Assembly: GCA_035532535.1 (NCBI GenBank)
Contig: DATKQT010000026.1
Coordinates: 1-64,000 of the forward strand
DNA: 64,000 bases
Direction of reading: 5' to 3'
From: Palsa-739 sp035532535
Lineage (GTDB): Bacteria > Actinomycetota > Thermoleophilia > Gaiellales > Gaiellaceae
Made by a program: the position numbers and the translations under genes. The notes below the pieces were generated by a model, which did no database searches, had not been told where the DNA came from, and was given only the letters and a program-made list of their open reading frames with translations. This document shows, piece by piece, positions 7,807-16,808 of this stretch. Each line of letters starts with the position of its first letter. Within the stretch, counting starts at the first letter, position 1.

Positions 7807-9366
7807 TCAGTGGCCCTGACCGTGGTGCCCGTCGGCGCCGACGCCGCCGCCGCCGTTCCCGCCGTCATGGCCGTGGTCGTGACCGCTGTCGCCGGACGAC
7901 GGCGGGCTGCTGTTCGACCCGCTGTCGGTGCCGTTGGACGTGGTGATGGTCGCCGGTGGAGCGGTCGTGGTGGTCAGGGTGGTCGGGGTCGTCGGGGTCG
8001 TCGGGGTCGTTGTGGTGGTCGTGGTGGCGGTGGTAGTGGTCGTGGTCGTCGTCGCCGTAGTCGTCGTGCCCGTGTCGGTCGTCGGCGTCGGCGTCGTGTC
8101 GCTCGAGTCGGAGGTGGCCCGGGTCGTGGGCGCGGTCGGCGGTTGAGCGAACGGATCGTTGCCGGTCGCGTGCGGATGTCCCTTCCCCTTCCCTTTCACA
8201 CCGAGGTCCTCGCGCCCATGGTGGACGCTGCCGGGGTTCTCCGAGTTGCTCGTCGAGCCCTGCGAACCGCTCGGGCCGTCTGCGCCGGAAGCCACGGCCT
8301 GCGTCGTCGCCGGCGGCGGCGCGACGAGGGGTGTCGCCGACGAAGCCGGAGTCGTCGCCGGGGCGGCAGGCACAGTGAGTGAGACGGACTCCGGGGGGCT
8401 CGATCCGGTAGACGTCGCAGGGGGATCCGCCGTGACCGGCGGGTCGGGCGTCGAACTCGTGGAAACGTCCTGGACGATCACGAGCTTCGCGCCCGGTCCC
8501 GGACGTGTGGGTGCCGCGTCTCTGGCAACGTCGACCCGTGGAGCCCGCCACGACACGAGCACCGCCGGGCTCGTTCTGACCGGAGCCTGCGGGCTCGCCC
8601 GCACGATCGGCGGCGACGCAGCCGTGCGGACATCCCTGTGAGTCACAGCTCGATGCACGACGGCATGAACGGCTGCACTCGTCCCGACGGCGACCGCGCT
8701 CACGGCGACGGTAGCCATCTTCACAGCTGCGCCGGTGGCAAACAGCCCCTTCAACGCGGCAATGAGCGAGCCGAAGCTGAAGCCGGTCTTCGCCTTGCCT
8801 CTGCTGGTCCGCTTCGCCGCTTCCGGCTCCTCGAGCGCCATGGCGAGTGTCTTTCGCGCGCGGAAGATGAGCATCTCGACCGCGCCCGCAGACAAGTTGA
8901 GCTCCGACGCGATCTCGCGGTACGAGAGGCCTTGCCACTCGCGCAGCAGGATCGCGCGCCGCTGGTTCTCGGGCATCCGCTCCAGCGCGTCGTCGAGACC
9001 CATGAGCTCCAGGGTGTCGGCCGCCGAACCGCCTCCGGATGGAACGACTTCCTCGAGGATCTCGAAGTCGTCGGGAGCCTCGAGGCGAAGCCGCCGCCCG
9101 GACGACGAGCGCCGCGCGATGCACACGTTCTGGGCGATCTTGTACAGCCACGCCTGCTCGAAGCGCGTGGTCGTGCCGCGTTGCAGCCCACGAAACGCGT
9201 TGAGGAACGTCGTCTGGACGGCGTCCTCCGCCTCCTCGCGTGAGCGAAGCTGATGCAGGCAGTAGGCGTAGATCTGCTTGCCGTACTGACGGTATAGGTC
9301 ATGGGTCGCGTTGGCGACCGAATCGGCTACACGACCCGCATCCTCTGTTGCGGCCACTTCCCTCAT
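7807..9366 (-). CDS. ECF sigma factor with membrane segment and Thr-rich C-terminal tail
   Basis: 519 aa. Residues 22-88 are sigma region 2 (HDLYRQYGKQIYAYC, EDAVQTTFLNAFRG), and 124-172 are region 4 with the HTH LSYREIASELNLSAGAVEM. Residues about 203-236 form a hydrophobic Ala/Val segment likely to span the membrane. The remaining 280 residues are Pro/Ala/Thr-rich with a poly-Thr core and end in a Gly/His-rich tail (GHDHGHDGG, HHGQGH). If the segment inserts, regions 2 and 4 stay cytoplasmic and the tail is outside, making a one-piece surface-sensing sigma factor. ECF proteins with C-terminal extensions are known; I do not recognise this exact architecture. It lies next to the Tad pilus operon on the same strand. 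Confidence 0.85.
   Translation of the reverse strand: MREVAATEDAGRVADSVANATHDLYRQYGKQIYAYCLHQLRSREEAEDAVQTTFLNAFRGLQRGTTTRFEQAWLYKIAQNVCIARRSSSGRRLRLEAPDDFEILEEVVPSGGGSAADTLELMGLDDALERMPENQRRAILLREWQGLSYREIASELNLSAGAVEMLIFRARKTLAMALEEPEAAKRTSRGKAKTGFSFGSLIAALKGLFATGAAVKMATVAVSAVAVGTSAAVHAVVHRAVTHRDVRTAASPPIVRASPQAPVRTSPAVLVSWRAPRVDVARDAAPTRPGPGAKLVIVQDVSTSSTPDPPVTADPPATSTGSSPPESVSLTVPAAPATTPASSATPLVAPPPATTQAVASGADGPSGSQGSTSNSENPGSVHHGREDLGVKGKGKGHPHATGNDPFAQPPTAPTTRATSDSSDTTPTPTTDTGTTTTATTTTTTTTATTTTTTTPTTPTTPTTLTTTTAPPATITTSNGTDSGSNSSPPSSGDSGHDHGHDGGNGGGGVGADGHHGQGH
7930..8110 (-). repeat. Low-complexity Thr-codon tract inside the sigma-factor gene
   Basis: Short imperfect repeats of GTGGTC/GTCGTC on the plus strand encode the poly-Thr and Thr-Pro run of the sigma factor tail. 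Such tracts are prone to slippage and length variation. It is not a CRISPR array: there are no spacers. Confidence 0.7.
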
Positions 9367-9469
9367 CCCCCCGGTCTGCGGACCCGACGGTTGCAGTTGT
9401 CTCTTCGGTTACAAATCGCTCTGCGACAAGTCACCCGTTTGCGGTATTCGTCTCAGCCCAGGCGCCTGA

Positions 9470-10723
9470 TCATGCGACGTTGCGGTCGTTGAGGCGGCCT
9501 TGCAGCTCGCCGACGTACGCCGCGACATCGCGCTCGCGGAACTCGATCAGCTCCTCGCGCTCCGAGACGTCGCGCTCGCGCTTCTCCAGCCGGTCCTCCC
9601 GTAGCTCGATCTCCGCCAGCAGGCCTGCCTCGCGCATGCGCAGCTCCTCGTCGGTCTGCCCGAGCTGGCCGGCGCGCTCAGCGAGGCGCTCCTCGCTCTC
9701 GAGCATGCGCTGCTCGCGCGATTGCACGCGCTGCTCGCGCTGCTCCAGCTCGGCGAGGAGCGCAAAGGCCTCCTGGGAAACCTGCCCCTGGCCGTTGCGC
9801 TCTCGCTCGATCCGTTCGCCGTCTTCACGCAGCCGCGTCTCGCGTGCGGCGAGTGCCGCTTCGCCGTTCGACAGCATTTTCTCCCGCGCCTCGTAGCGAC
9901 GTTCGATCGTCGCCTCGCGCTCGGCCACCTCATCCGCCCGCTCCTGCAGCCGCACTCGCTGCTGCTCGAGCTCGGCGGCCGCCGCGCGCAGGCCAACTTC
10001 CCGCTCGGAGACGGTTCGCTCTCGCTGCCGCGTAGCAGTGTCCAGCTGCCGCACGCTCTCTTCGCGTGCGAGGAACCCGTTTTCCTGGTCCTGCCGCACA
10101 GCCTCGAGCGCCGCGCGCTCGCGCTTGAGCTCCCGCTCGCGCTCGGCCAGGCCGGCGAGTTGCTGTGCAAGATGCGCGCCCGCTTGCGCACGTTCCTGGT
10201 GAACGGACTCGAGCTCGTTTGCGCGCGAGTCCACGTGCGTGGCGAGCTCGCTCACGCGCGCCCCTTCGGCGACGAGCTCGGCGCGCACGCGCGCAAGCTC
10301 GACGCGCTCGCTCTCGACCTGCTCGCGCTGGATCTTCAGGACGAGCTGGTGCTCCTCGAGCTCGGCCTGCGTTGCTTCGGAACGCGCGACGCGCTGCTCC
10401 ACCTCGGCCTCGCGGAGGGCGAGGTCTCGCGTAGACGCGAGCTCGCGCTCGTAGGCCTCGACCTGGTGCTCGAGCGCCTCGCGGAGTGCTCGCTCGCGCG
10501 TGAGGGCGCGTTCGAGCTCTCCGCGCAGCGCCGCCACCTCCTCCGGCTCGTCCACGATCGCCTCCGGTACGAGCGGAAGGAGATCGCCCAGAGGCAGGAT
10601 CTCCGTCGCCGGCGCGACGGCCGCGGGTGCTTCATCGACCTCGGGTGCCTCCTCGGCTCCGAGCTTGCGCGAGAGCTGCGCGCGCAGCCCTGTGCCGAAT
10701 CCGGTCTCGGTCTCGTGCGTCAT
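9470..10723 (-). CDS. Coiled-coil protein of the Tad operon
   Basis: 417 aa, no signal peptide and no membrane segment. Residues 1-60 are an Ala/Pro/Glu-rich linker; residues about 60-410 are a nearly continuous coiled coil rich in Glu, Arg, Leu and Ala with heptad-like ELEQREQRV repeats. The start ATG overlaps the stop of tadC (TCAT on the plus strand), so it is the last gene of the pilus operon and probably translationally coupled. No catalytic motif. A cytoplasmic scaffold, positioning or signalling role for the pilus base is inference. I do not recognise a named family. Confidence 0.75.
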   Translation of the reverse strand: MTHETETGFGTGLRAQLSRKLGAEEAPEVDEAPAAVAPATEILPLGDLLPLVPEAIVDEPEEVAALRGELERALTRERALREALEHQVEAYERELASTRDLALREAEVEQRVARSEATQAELEEHQLVLKIQREQVESERVELARVRAELVAEGARVSELATHVDSRANELESVHQERAQAGAHLAQQLAGLAERERELKRERAALEAVRQDQENGFLAREESVRQLDTATRQRERTVSEREVGLRAAAAELEQQRVRLQERADEVAEREATIERRYEAREKMLSNGEAALAARETRLREDGERIERERNGQGQVSQEAFALLAELEQREQRVQSREQRMLESEERLAERAGQLGQTDEELRMREAGLLAEIELREDRLEKRERDVSEREELIEFRERDVAAYVGELQGRLNDRNVA

Positions 10724-11628
10724 TTGAAGTTCAGGGAGCTCGTGATGTTCAGGAGCGCAGGACCGAGAATCACGACGAACATCGCCGGAAAGATGAAGAG
10801 CGCCGTCGGGAACAGCATCTTGATCGGCGCCTTCATTGCCCGCTCCTCCGCCGCCGCCTGCCGGCGCAGCCGCGAGTCGGCTGCCTGCACGCGGAGGATG
10901 CGGCCGAGCGAGATGCCGAGCTGCTCTGCCTGCACGACCGACCGCACGAAGGCCGAGACCTCGGGCGCGGGGACACGCTCGGCGAGCTTCTTGAGCGCCT
11001 CCGGGCGCGCCTCGCCGATGCGCATCTCCCCGAGCGTGAGTGCGAACTCGTCCACGAGTGCGCCCTGCATGTGCTCGGTCAACTTTGCGATCGCGCCATC
11101 GAGCCCGAGCCCGGCCTCGACCGACACGGCGAGGAGGTCGAGCGCATCGGGGAGCTCTGACCGGATCCGCTCCCGGCGTTCGCGAATCCGAAATGTGAGG
11201 ATCACATCCGGGCCGATGAACCCGACCGTTGCGAGCAACGGCGTCAGGAAGACCACAGCGATCGCGGCGACGGTCGATCCGAAGGCGATTCCCGCGACGA
11301 CTCCTGCGACGGCAAGAGCGGCCTTGACGGCGAGGAATTGCGACGTCGAGATCCGCTGAGAAAGGCCTGCGGCGATGAGACGCCTGCCGATCGCCTCGGC
11401 CGACGCCTTCGGATTCAGACGGAGCGCGAGCGCAGCGAGACGCTCGACCGCAGGTGCGACGACGCGCTCGCCGAAGCGCGGCAGCGTGTTTGCAGATTGG
11501 CTCCGACGGTGGCCGTAGGTCGCCGCCAGTTTGAGCGCGAGATGCCGCCGGCGTTGCGGCGCGGTCGCGATCTCGCCGACGAGGAAGACGGCGAGCCCGA
11601 ACGTGAGGACGGCTAGCAGGAGCAGCAT
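10720..11628 (-). CDS. tadC: Tad pilus inner-membrane protein, TadC-like (T2SS F domain)
   Basis: 302 aa. An N-terminal transmembrane helix precedes a cytoplasmic stretch, a hydrophobic hairpin (about 95-145), a T2SS F domain (SELPDALDLLAVSVEAGLGLDGAI) and a C-terminal helix (MLFPTALFIFPAMFVVIL). It pairs with the TadB-like protein upstream to form the platform that couples the TadA ATPase to pilin assembly. The ATG at 11628 follows the VWA-TadB stop by 5 nt and the gene overlaps the coiled-coil gene by 4 nt. Confidence 0.88.
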   Translation of the reverse strand: MLLLLAVLTFGLAVFLVGEIATAPQRRRHLALKLAATYGHRRSQSANTLPRFGERVVAPAVERLAALALRLNPKASAEAIGRRLIAAGLSQRISTSQFLAVKAALAVAGVVAGIAFGSTVAAIAVVFLTPLLATVGFIGPDVILTFRIRERRERIRSELPDALDLLAVSVEAGLGLDGAIAKLTEHMQGALVDEFALTLGEMRIGEARPEALKKLAERVPAPEVSAFVRSVVQAEQLGISLGRILRVQAADSRLRRQAAAEERAMKAPIKMLFPTALFIFPAMFVVILGPALLNITSSLNFK

Positions 11629-11633
11629 CGTCG

Positions 11634-13508
11634 TCAGCCCTTGAACGAGACGATCTTCTTGAGGATGATCGACCCGAACGCCAGCATGAGAAGCGCAGCG
11701 CCGACCATGGCGTGCCCCGTGCCGGAGTGCCAAAGCGGATGCATGTATGTCGGGCTGATGACGCTGATGAGCGCGGCCACGAAGAACGGGAGGCCGCCGA
11801 GCACGTACGCAGACATGCGGCCGGTGGCCGTCAGCCCTTTGATCTTTCGTGCGAATTGCTGTCGCTGGCGGACGGTCTCGGCGACGACGTCGAACAGGCC
11901 CGCGAGTGATCCGCCGATCTGCCGCTGGATCGTCACGGCGTTGAGCACGAACGACAGGTTCTTCGAGCCTATGCGGTCGCCCATCTCCGACAGTGCTTCG
12001 TCCATCGGACGACCGAGCCGCGTCTCCGTGAGGACCCGGCGGAGTTCCTTCGCGGTCGGCTCCGCGCCCTCGTCGACGACTGCCTGGATCGCGTGCCGGA
12101 ACGAGTGGCCTGCCTTGAGCGACGCGGCAATGGTGATCAGCAGGTCCGGCAGTTGGTTGTCGAACGCCTTCATCCGCCTCCGGGCTTTCGAGGCGACCCA
12201 CACGAGGGGAACCGCGCCGGCGGCGAGCATGAAGAGCAGGACGAAGACGAGCGGGATTCCGGCCAGCGCGAGCACGAGCGCCACGGCCAACCCCGTGCCG
12301 AGACAGAGATAGAGGAGCTCGGAGGCGAGCAGCGGGAGATCTGCGCGTGTCAGCAGCCGCTGGACGGCGCGGAATTGCTTGACGTTCGCGAACGCCTGCT
12401 CCGTCGCTGCGACGACGCCTCGCATGAAGGTGCGGCCGTGCTTGCGGCGCGGCGCCTTCGACCGCCGTTCGCTCGGGCCGAGATGTGGAGCGAGCCGCAT
12501 GCGCAGCCACGAGCCGCGCCGTGCGCCGGCCGCGAACCAGTAGGCGAGGAACACGAGCAAGCCGACGGCGCCCGCGACGGCGACCGGGGCGAGTCCTGAA
12601 GTCCAGAGGGACCGCGGCAGCACGTTCGACGGCGGCGAAGTGGATGCGCCGGCGAGGCCGACAGCAGCAATCTGCACGGCGCGCGCCGCACTGCCCGAGC
12701 CGGAGACGAGAGCGGAAAGTCGAATCGTCTGGCCCGGTCGTGCGGCCGTGTCATAACGGAGCTGCCACGTATGGGCGAGCGTCCGACTGATCGAGGAGTA
12801 CAGCGCGGCGAGCTGTGCGCTCGACGCCGCCTCGCGATAGAGCCCGCCGGTACGTGCGGCGAGCTCACGCAGCGGCCCGGGGGTGAACCCCGGACCGTCG
12901 ATGCCGATCGCGTACACCGCCGCGTGCGCGTGACGTGCGGCCGCGACCGCGGCGTCGAAGGTCGCCGAGCTGGAGACGTCCTGTCCGTCGGTGACGACGA
13001 CGATTACGCGGCCCGGCTGGCCTTGGCGCGCGAGCGCGTTCGCGCCGCGAACGACTGCATCCCAGAGGGCAGTGCCGGAGTGCGGATCGGCGGAGATGCC
13101 TGCGAGGGCGGCGTCTGCGTCGGCGGAAGAGCTCGCGAAGGCCGTCAGTGTCACGGCCTGGTGCCCGAACGTCACCACCTCGATCTGATCGTTGGGGCCT
13201 TTCGCCGCAACGAATGCGCGTGCGGCATTTGCGGCGTTTCGTAGCGAGGCTCCGGCCATCGACTGCGACCGGTCGACGGCGAGAACAACGCTCTTCGCGT
13301 GTCCCAGATTGACCGCTTGCAGCCCTGCCGCGGGAAGACCGTTCTCCTCGAGCTGCGGCTGTGCCGTCCCTGCCGGGGAGACGACTGTGACCCGCACCTG
13401 CGGATAGCCGCTCGCGTCGACGCCCACGATCCGCACCCCGTCCGCGGCTGCCGCGGTGCTGGGAGCGACGAGAGCAACGAGGACGACAGCTGCCGTACGC
13501 AGCCTCAT
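11634..13508 (-). CDS. VWA-domain / TadB-like fusion protein
   Basis: 624 aa. Signal peptide (residues 1-22), then a von Willebrand A domain about 70-235 with a complete MIDAS start D79-x-S81-x-S83 and VVTDGQD. A transmembrane helix (about 308-330) follows, then a TadB-like T2SS F domain (about 375-620; LPDLLITIAASLKAGHSFRHAIQAV). The VWA domain would lie outside the membrane, joined in one chain to the cytoplasmic platform protein. Standard TadB lacks the VWA domain. It could sense or bind a ligand and pass a signal to the pilus motor; this is inference. It overlaps tadA by 4 nt. Confidence 0.88.
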   Translation of the reverse strand: MRLRTAAVVLVALVAPSTAAAADGVRIVGVDASGYPQVRVTVVSPAGTAQPQLEENGLPAAGLQAVNLGHAKSVVLAVDRSQSMAGASLRNAANAARAFVAAKGPNDQIEVVTFGHQAVTLTAFASSSADADAALAGISADPHSGTALWDAVVRGANALARQGQPGRVIVVVTDGQDVSSSATFDAAVAAARHAHAAVYAIGIDGPGFTPGPLRELAARTGGLYREAASSAQLAALYSSISRTLAHTWQLRYDTAARPGQTIRLSALVSGSGSAARAVQIAAVGLAGASTSPPSNVLPRSLWTSGLAPVAVAGAVGLLVFLAYWFAAGARRGSWLRMRLAPHLGPSERRSKAPRRKHGRTFMRGVVAATEQAFANVKQFRAVQRLLTRADLPLLASELLYLCLGTGLAVALVLALAGIPLVFVLLFMLAAGAVPLVWVASKARRRMKAFDNQLPDLLITIAASLKAGHSFRHAIQAVVDEGAEPTAKELRRVLTETRLGRPMDEALSEMGDRIGSKNLSFVLNAVTIQRQIGGSLAGLFDVVAETVRQRQQFARKIKGLTATGRMSAYVLGGLPFFVAALISVISPTYMHPLWHSGTGHAMVGAALLMLAFGSIILKKIVSFKG

Positions 13509-14902
13509 TCTTGACCCCCCCCGAAGCTGTTGACAGCGAAGGCTGCGCGCAGGTCGTCGTCGTCGCGCGAGAAGAACGCGGGCGGCAGGACGACGTTGTT
13601 CGCCGCGAGCTTCTCGAGGAAGTGTGGCCGGAGGCCGGTCGCCTGCAGCGGCGTCAGCAGACGCTTCGCGCGGGCGGCGTCGGCCTCCGTGGGCGACGCC
13701 GCGACGAAGAGATCCTGAAGCGTGACCACGTCCGACTCCATTCCCACCACTTCGGCGATTTGGCTAACCCGGCGCGATCCGTCCACGAGCCTGACGATCT
13801 GCACGAGCACGTCGAAGGCGCTCGCGATCTGCTCGCGGATCGCACGGTGCGGTAGCTCGACGCCGGCGGTGAGCACAAGCGTCTCCAGGCGGGAGAGAGC
13901 ATCGCGCGGAGAGTTGGCGTGAATCGTCGTGAGCGACCCCTCGTGGCCGGTGTTCATGGCCTGGAGCATGTCCACCGTCTCTGCGCCGCGGACCTCGCCG
14001 ACGATGATCCGGTCGGGGCGCATGCGCAGCGCGTTCCGGACGAGCTCGCGGATCTTCACCTCGCCGCTTCCCTCGATGTTCGACGGGCGCGATTCGAGCG
14101 TGATGACGTGGTCCTGCTGAAGCTGGAGTTCCGCGGCGTCCTCGATCGTCACGATGCGCTCGTCACCAGGGATGAAGGCCGATATCGCGTTGAGCGTCGT
14201 TGTCTTGCCGGTGCCGGTTCCGCCGGAGATGAGGACGTTGAGCTTGCCCTTGACGCAGGCTCCGAGGAACTGCGCCGCTCGCGCCGAGAGCGTCCCGAAC
14301 TGGATGAGGTCGTTGATCGTGTACGGATCGCGCGAGAACTTGCGCACCGTCAGCGTGGGGCCGCTGAGTGCGAGCGGCGGGATGATGGCGTTCACGCGGC
14401 TTCCGTCCGGAAGGCGCGCGTCGACCATCGGCGATGCCTCATCGACGCGCCGGCCGATCTGGGAGACGATCTTGTCGATGATGCGCATGAGATGTGCGTC
14501 GTCGACGAAGCGCGCATTCGTCCGCTCGATCTTCCCCGCCCGCTCGACGTAGATCCGGTCCGGCCCGTTGACCATGACCTCGGTCACGGTGTCGTCGGTG
14601 AGGAACCGCTCCAGCGGGCCGTAGCCGAGAATGTCGTCCGTGAGCTGTCGTACGAGTTCACGCCGCTCTTCACGTGTGAGCGGCGTCCCCGCGAGTGCGA
14701 GCTCCTCGGTGACCGCCTTGTAGACGCGGTCGCCGAGATCGCTGGAGTCCTCCTTGAAGAGCTCCTGGCCGAGCTTGGCGATGCAGGCGTGGTGCACGGC
14801 CGCCTTGAGCTCCGCGTATGGATCGGCACGCACCTCCGACGGTGCGTCCGTGAGGACATGCACCCCGTCGGCAGTCTTGGAGAGGCGGTCGTGAAGTCCC
14901 AT
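13505..14902 (-). CDS. tadA: Tad pilus assembly ATPase TadA/CpaF
   Basis: 465-aa secretion ATPase that powers Flp pilus assembly at the cytoplasmic face. N-terminal helical region (1-100), then Walker A SGGTGTGKTT (about 226-235), the Asp/Glu-box region IVTIEDAAELQ, a Walker B region RIIVGEVRG and the His-box-like TGHEGSLTTIHAN. Length is normal for CpaF. The ATG at 14902 lies 2 nt from the TadZ stop (14905). The order tadZ-tadA-tadB-tadC matches other actinobacterial Tad loci. Confidence 0.95.
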   Translation of the reverse strand: MGLHDRLSKTADGVHVLTDAPSEVRADPYAELKAAVHHACIAKLGQELFKEDSSDLGDRVYKAVTEELALAGTPLTREERRELVRQLTDDILGYGPLERFLTDDTVTEVMVNGPDRIYVERAGKIERTNARFVDDAHLMRIIDKIVSQIGRRVDEASPMVDARLPDGSRVNAIIPPLALSGPTLTVRKFSRDPYTINDLIQFGTLSARAAQFLGACVKGKLNVLISGGTGTGKTTTLNAISAFIPGDERIVTIEDAAELQLQQDHVITLESRPSNIEGSGEVKIRELVRNALRMRPDRIIVGEVRGAETVDMLQAMNTGHEGSLTTIHANSPRDALSRLETLVLTAGVELPHRAIREQIASAFDVLVQIVRLVDGSRRVSQIAEVVGMESDVVTLQDLFVAASPTEADAARAKRLLTPLQATGLRPHFLEKLAANNVVLPPAFFSRDDDDLRAAFAVNSFGGGQE

Positions 14903-14904
14903 CT

Positions 14905-16077
14905 CTAAGCCCTCGCGAAGGAGACGAGTCGTTTGCGCTGCGCGGTCGACGGCGTCGGCGCCTCGGGCGACATCTGCTTCACGAGGCCGTTCATGGCCCG
15001 CGCGAAGTCCGACCGCGGCTGCGTCAGCACGGGCGACTCTCCGCGGTTCACGCACACCTGCACCGTGCGATCGAGCGGAAGCTCGTGCGCAACCTTCACG
15101 TGGAGGCCGTCTTCGACCTCACGCGTCTTCAGGCCCACGTTCGTGGTCGCCCGGTTCATGACGTACGTGATCCGGCCGGCCGGAAACGACAACTGCTCGA
15201 GCGTCTGGAGCGCGAGACGGACGTTCTTCAGCGTCGGTACGTCGAGGCCGCAGAGCACGAGGAGCTGGTCGGTCCGGTCGAGCGTCGCCAACACGGCTCC
15301 GTGGAAGAACGGCGACGTGTCGACGACGATCGCGTCGTAGGAGGCCCGCGCAACGTCGATGAGTGCCGTCACCTTGCTCTCCACGACGAGCTCTGCGTCC
15401 TCAGGGCGCAACGGAGCTGCGAGCACGTCGAGCCCGCACGCATGTCTCGTGACGTAGCCCGCGAGCTTCTCGGGGTCGAGCTCGCCCGGTGCGACGACGA
15501 GGTCGTACACCGTCTTCGCCGGCTCGAGGCCGAGCATGATCGCGGCGTCACCGAACTGCAGGTCGAGGTCGAGGAGCAGCGTGCGCTTTCCCTCCCTTTT
15601 CGCGAGCATCGCGGCGAGGCTCGTGGCGACCACGGTCTTCCCGGTGCCGCCCTTCGGCGAGAACACCGTCATGACGCGGCCGCGGTGTGCCGCCGTCTGC
15701 AGCTGGCGGCGAGCATGCGACGCTTTCCGGATGGCGAAGATGACGTTGTGCGTCATCTGCGGCAGTAGCAGGACATCGGCGACGTCCATCTCGATCGCCG
15801 ACTCGAGCATCGCGGCAGCTTCGGCGCCCGAAGCGACGAGGATGATCGGCGCCCGCGTGTGCTCGCGGATCGCTGCGACGTCGACGGCCGGAAACACGGA
15901 GTCCCGGGTCGCATGCAGGATGCAGTCGAGGTGGCCTCCTGCAAGCGGCGTCGTAGCAGCGCCGACCTGCACGCTCGCCCCGACGACATCGACCTCCTCA
16001 CTCGTTGCGAGCGCCCCCCGCAGGCTGTCGAAGCCGTCGCAGTCGCCCGTGAAGTAGATCCGAACGCGGCCGCTCAT
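14905..16077 (-). CDS. tadZ: Tad pilus localisation ATPase TadZ/CpaE
   Basis: 390 aa. Residues 1-130 form a receiver-like atypical domain; from about 135 a ParA/MinD-type ATPase domain with the deviant Walker A FSPKGGTGKT, DLDLQFGDAA (switch) and VVDTSPFFH. In other species TadZ/CpaE recruits the pilus machine to its site in the cell. ATG 16077 overlaps the cpaB stop by 4 nt. Followed by tadA. Confidence 0.92.
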   Translation of the reverse strand: MSGRVRIYFTGDCDGFDSLRGALATSEEVDVVGASVQVGAATTPLAGGHLDCILHATRDSVFPAVDVAAIREHTRAPIILVASGAEAAAMLESAIEMDVADVLLLPQMTHNVIFAIRKASHARRQLQTAAHRGRVMTVFSPKGGTGKTVVATSLAAMLAKREGKRTLLLDLDLQFGDAAIMLGLEPAKTVYDLVVAPGELDPEKLAGYVTRHACGLDVLAAPLRPEDAELVVESKVTALIDVARASYDAIVVDTSPFFHGAVLATLDRTDQLLVLCGLDVPTLKNVRLALQTLEQLSFPAGRITYVMNRATTNVGLKTREVEDGLHVKVAHELPLDRTVQVCVNRGESPVLTQPRSDFARAMNGLVKQMSPEAPTPSTAQRKRLVSFARA

Positions 16078-16799
16078 CTGGCACCTCCTTGAAGCACCGT
16101 GTTGAGGGTGTCGACGCGGTCGGCGCTGTCGATCGCGCCGACGACCGGGCGCAGCTCGAGCGTCCAGTCAGCGTTCTTGAGCACGAAGAAGAGCCGCTGC
16201 ACCTGCGTGTCGGTGACAGCAAGGATCACCGAGTCGCCGCCGGACGGCGTCGAGACTTTCCCGAGCGTCGGATCGTTCGGAGCGGTGAGCACGGTGAGGT
16301 CACGCAGCACGATGCGTGTCGCGGTGCTGGTTGTGTTCGACTGGAGCCTGAGGTTTGCGACGAGGTCGACGTGGTCGCCCGCGGCGAGCGTGCCGGCGAG
16401 AAGCTGGTTCGGGTCGCCGGCGACCTGCACGGCGCGCAGGGTGCCCTTGAGCTGGCTGCGAATGCCTTGTGCAGCGACGTTCGAGAATCTGCGCAGCGTC
16501 AGTTGCTCACCGGCGTAGACGGGCGCCGCGAGCACGAGGCCCGATACCTGCCGTGGGTCGGAGATCGCGCCCGGCACGACATCGCGCTGCTGGACGGTCT
16601 CCACGCGCAGCTCGTGCTGCTTGACGATGTCGGCTCCGGGAGTCCCCGCGGTCAGATCACTGGCGGCGACATACACGGAGACGCCACTCGTCGACTGCTG
16701 GACCGAGCGCTTGTAGTTCGTGACGTAGAAGAGCGTCAGCAGCATCGCCACGAGGGCGAGGCCGACGGCGATGAGGATGTTTCGGATGCGATACGTCAT
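16074..16799 (-). CDS. cpaB: Flp pilus assembly protein CpaB/RcpC
   Basis: 241 aa, one N-terminal transmembrane helix (residues 8-27) then an extracytoplasmic SAF-like domain (VYVAASDLTAGTPG, DPRQVSGLVLAAPVYAGEQLT) and a C-terminal RcpC/CpaB domain (ILAVTDTQVQRLFFVL). In diderms it works with the secretin; in a monoderm it probably spans the wall region. A GGAAGG ribosome-binding site precedes the ATG. Confidence 0.88.
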   Translation of the reverse strand: MTYRIRNILIAVGLALVAMLLTLFYVTNYKRSVQQSTSGVSVYVAASDLTAGTPGADIVKQHELRVETVQQRDVVPGAISDPRQVSGLVLAAPVYAGEQLTLRRFSNVAAQGIRSQLKGTLRAVQVAGDPNQLLAGTLAAGDHVDLVANLRLQSNTTSTATRIVLRDLTVLTAPNDPTLGKVSTPSGGDSVILAVTDTQVQRLFFVLKNADWTLELRPVVGAIDSADRVDTLNTVLQGGAR

Positions 16800-16808
16800 G
16801 GCCTTCCT

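Noticed and set aside
7930..8110. Regular GTC/GTG repeats that could suggest a CRISPR or satellite array
   Set aside because: They are in-frame Thr codons of the sigma factor tail, with no spacers and no cas genes nearby.
34..9400. Long opposite-strand open frames throughout (for example antisense to the FHA, GDP-mannose and sigma genes)
   Set aside because: They mirror the GC3 bias of real genes, are rich in Arg/Ala/Pro low-complexity sequence and show no family motifs.
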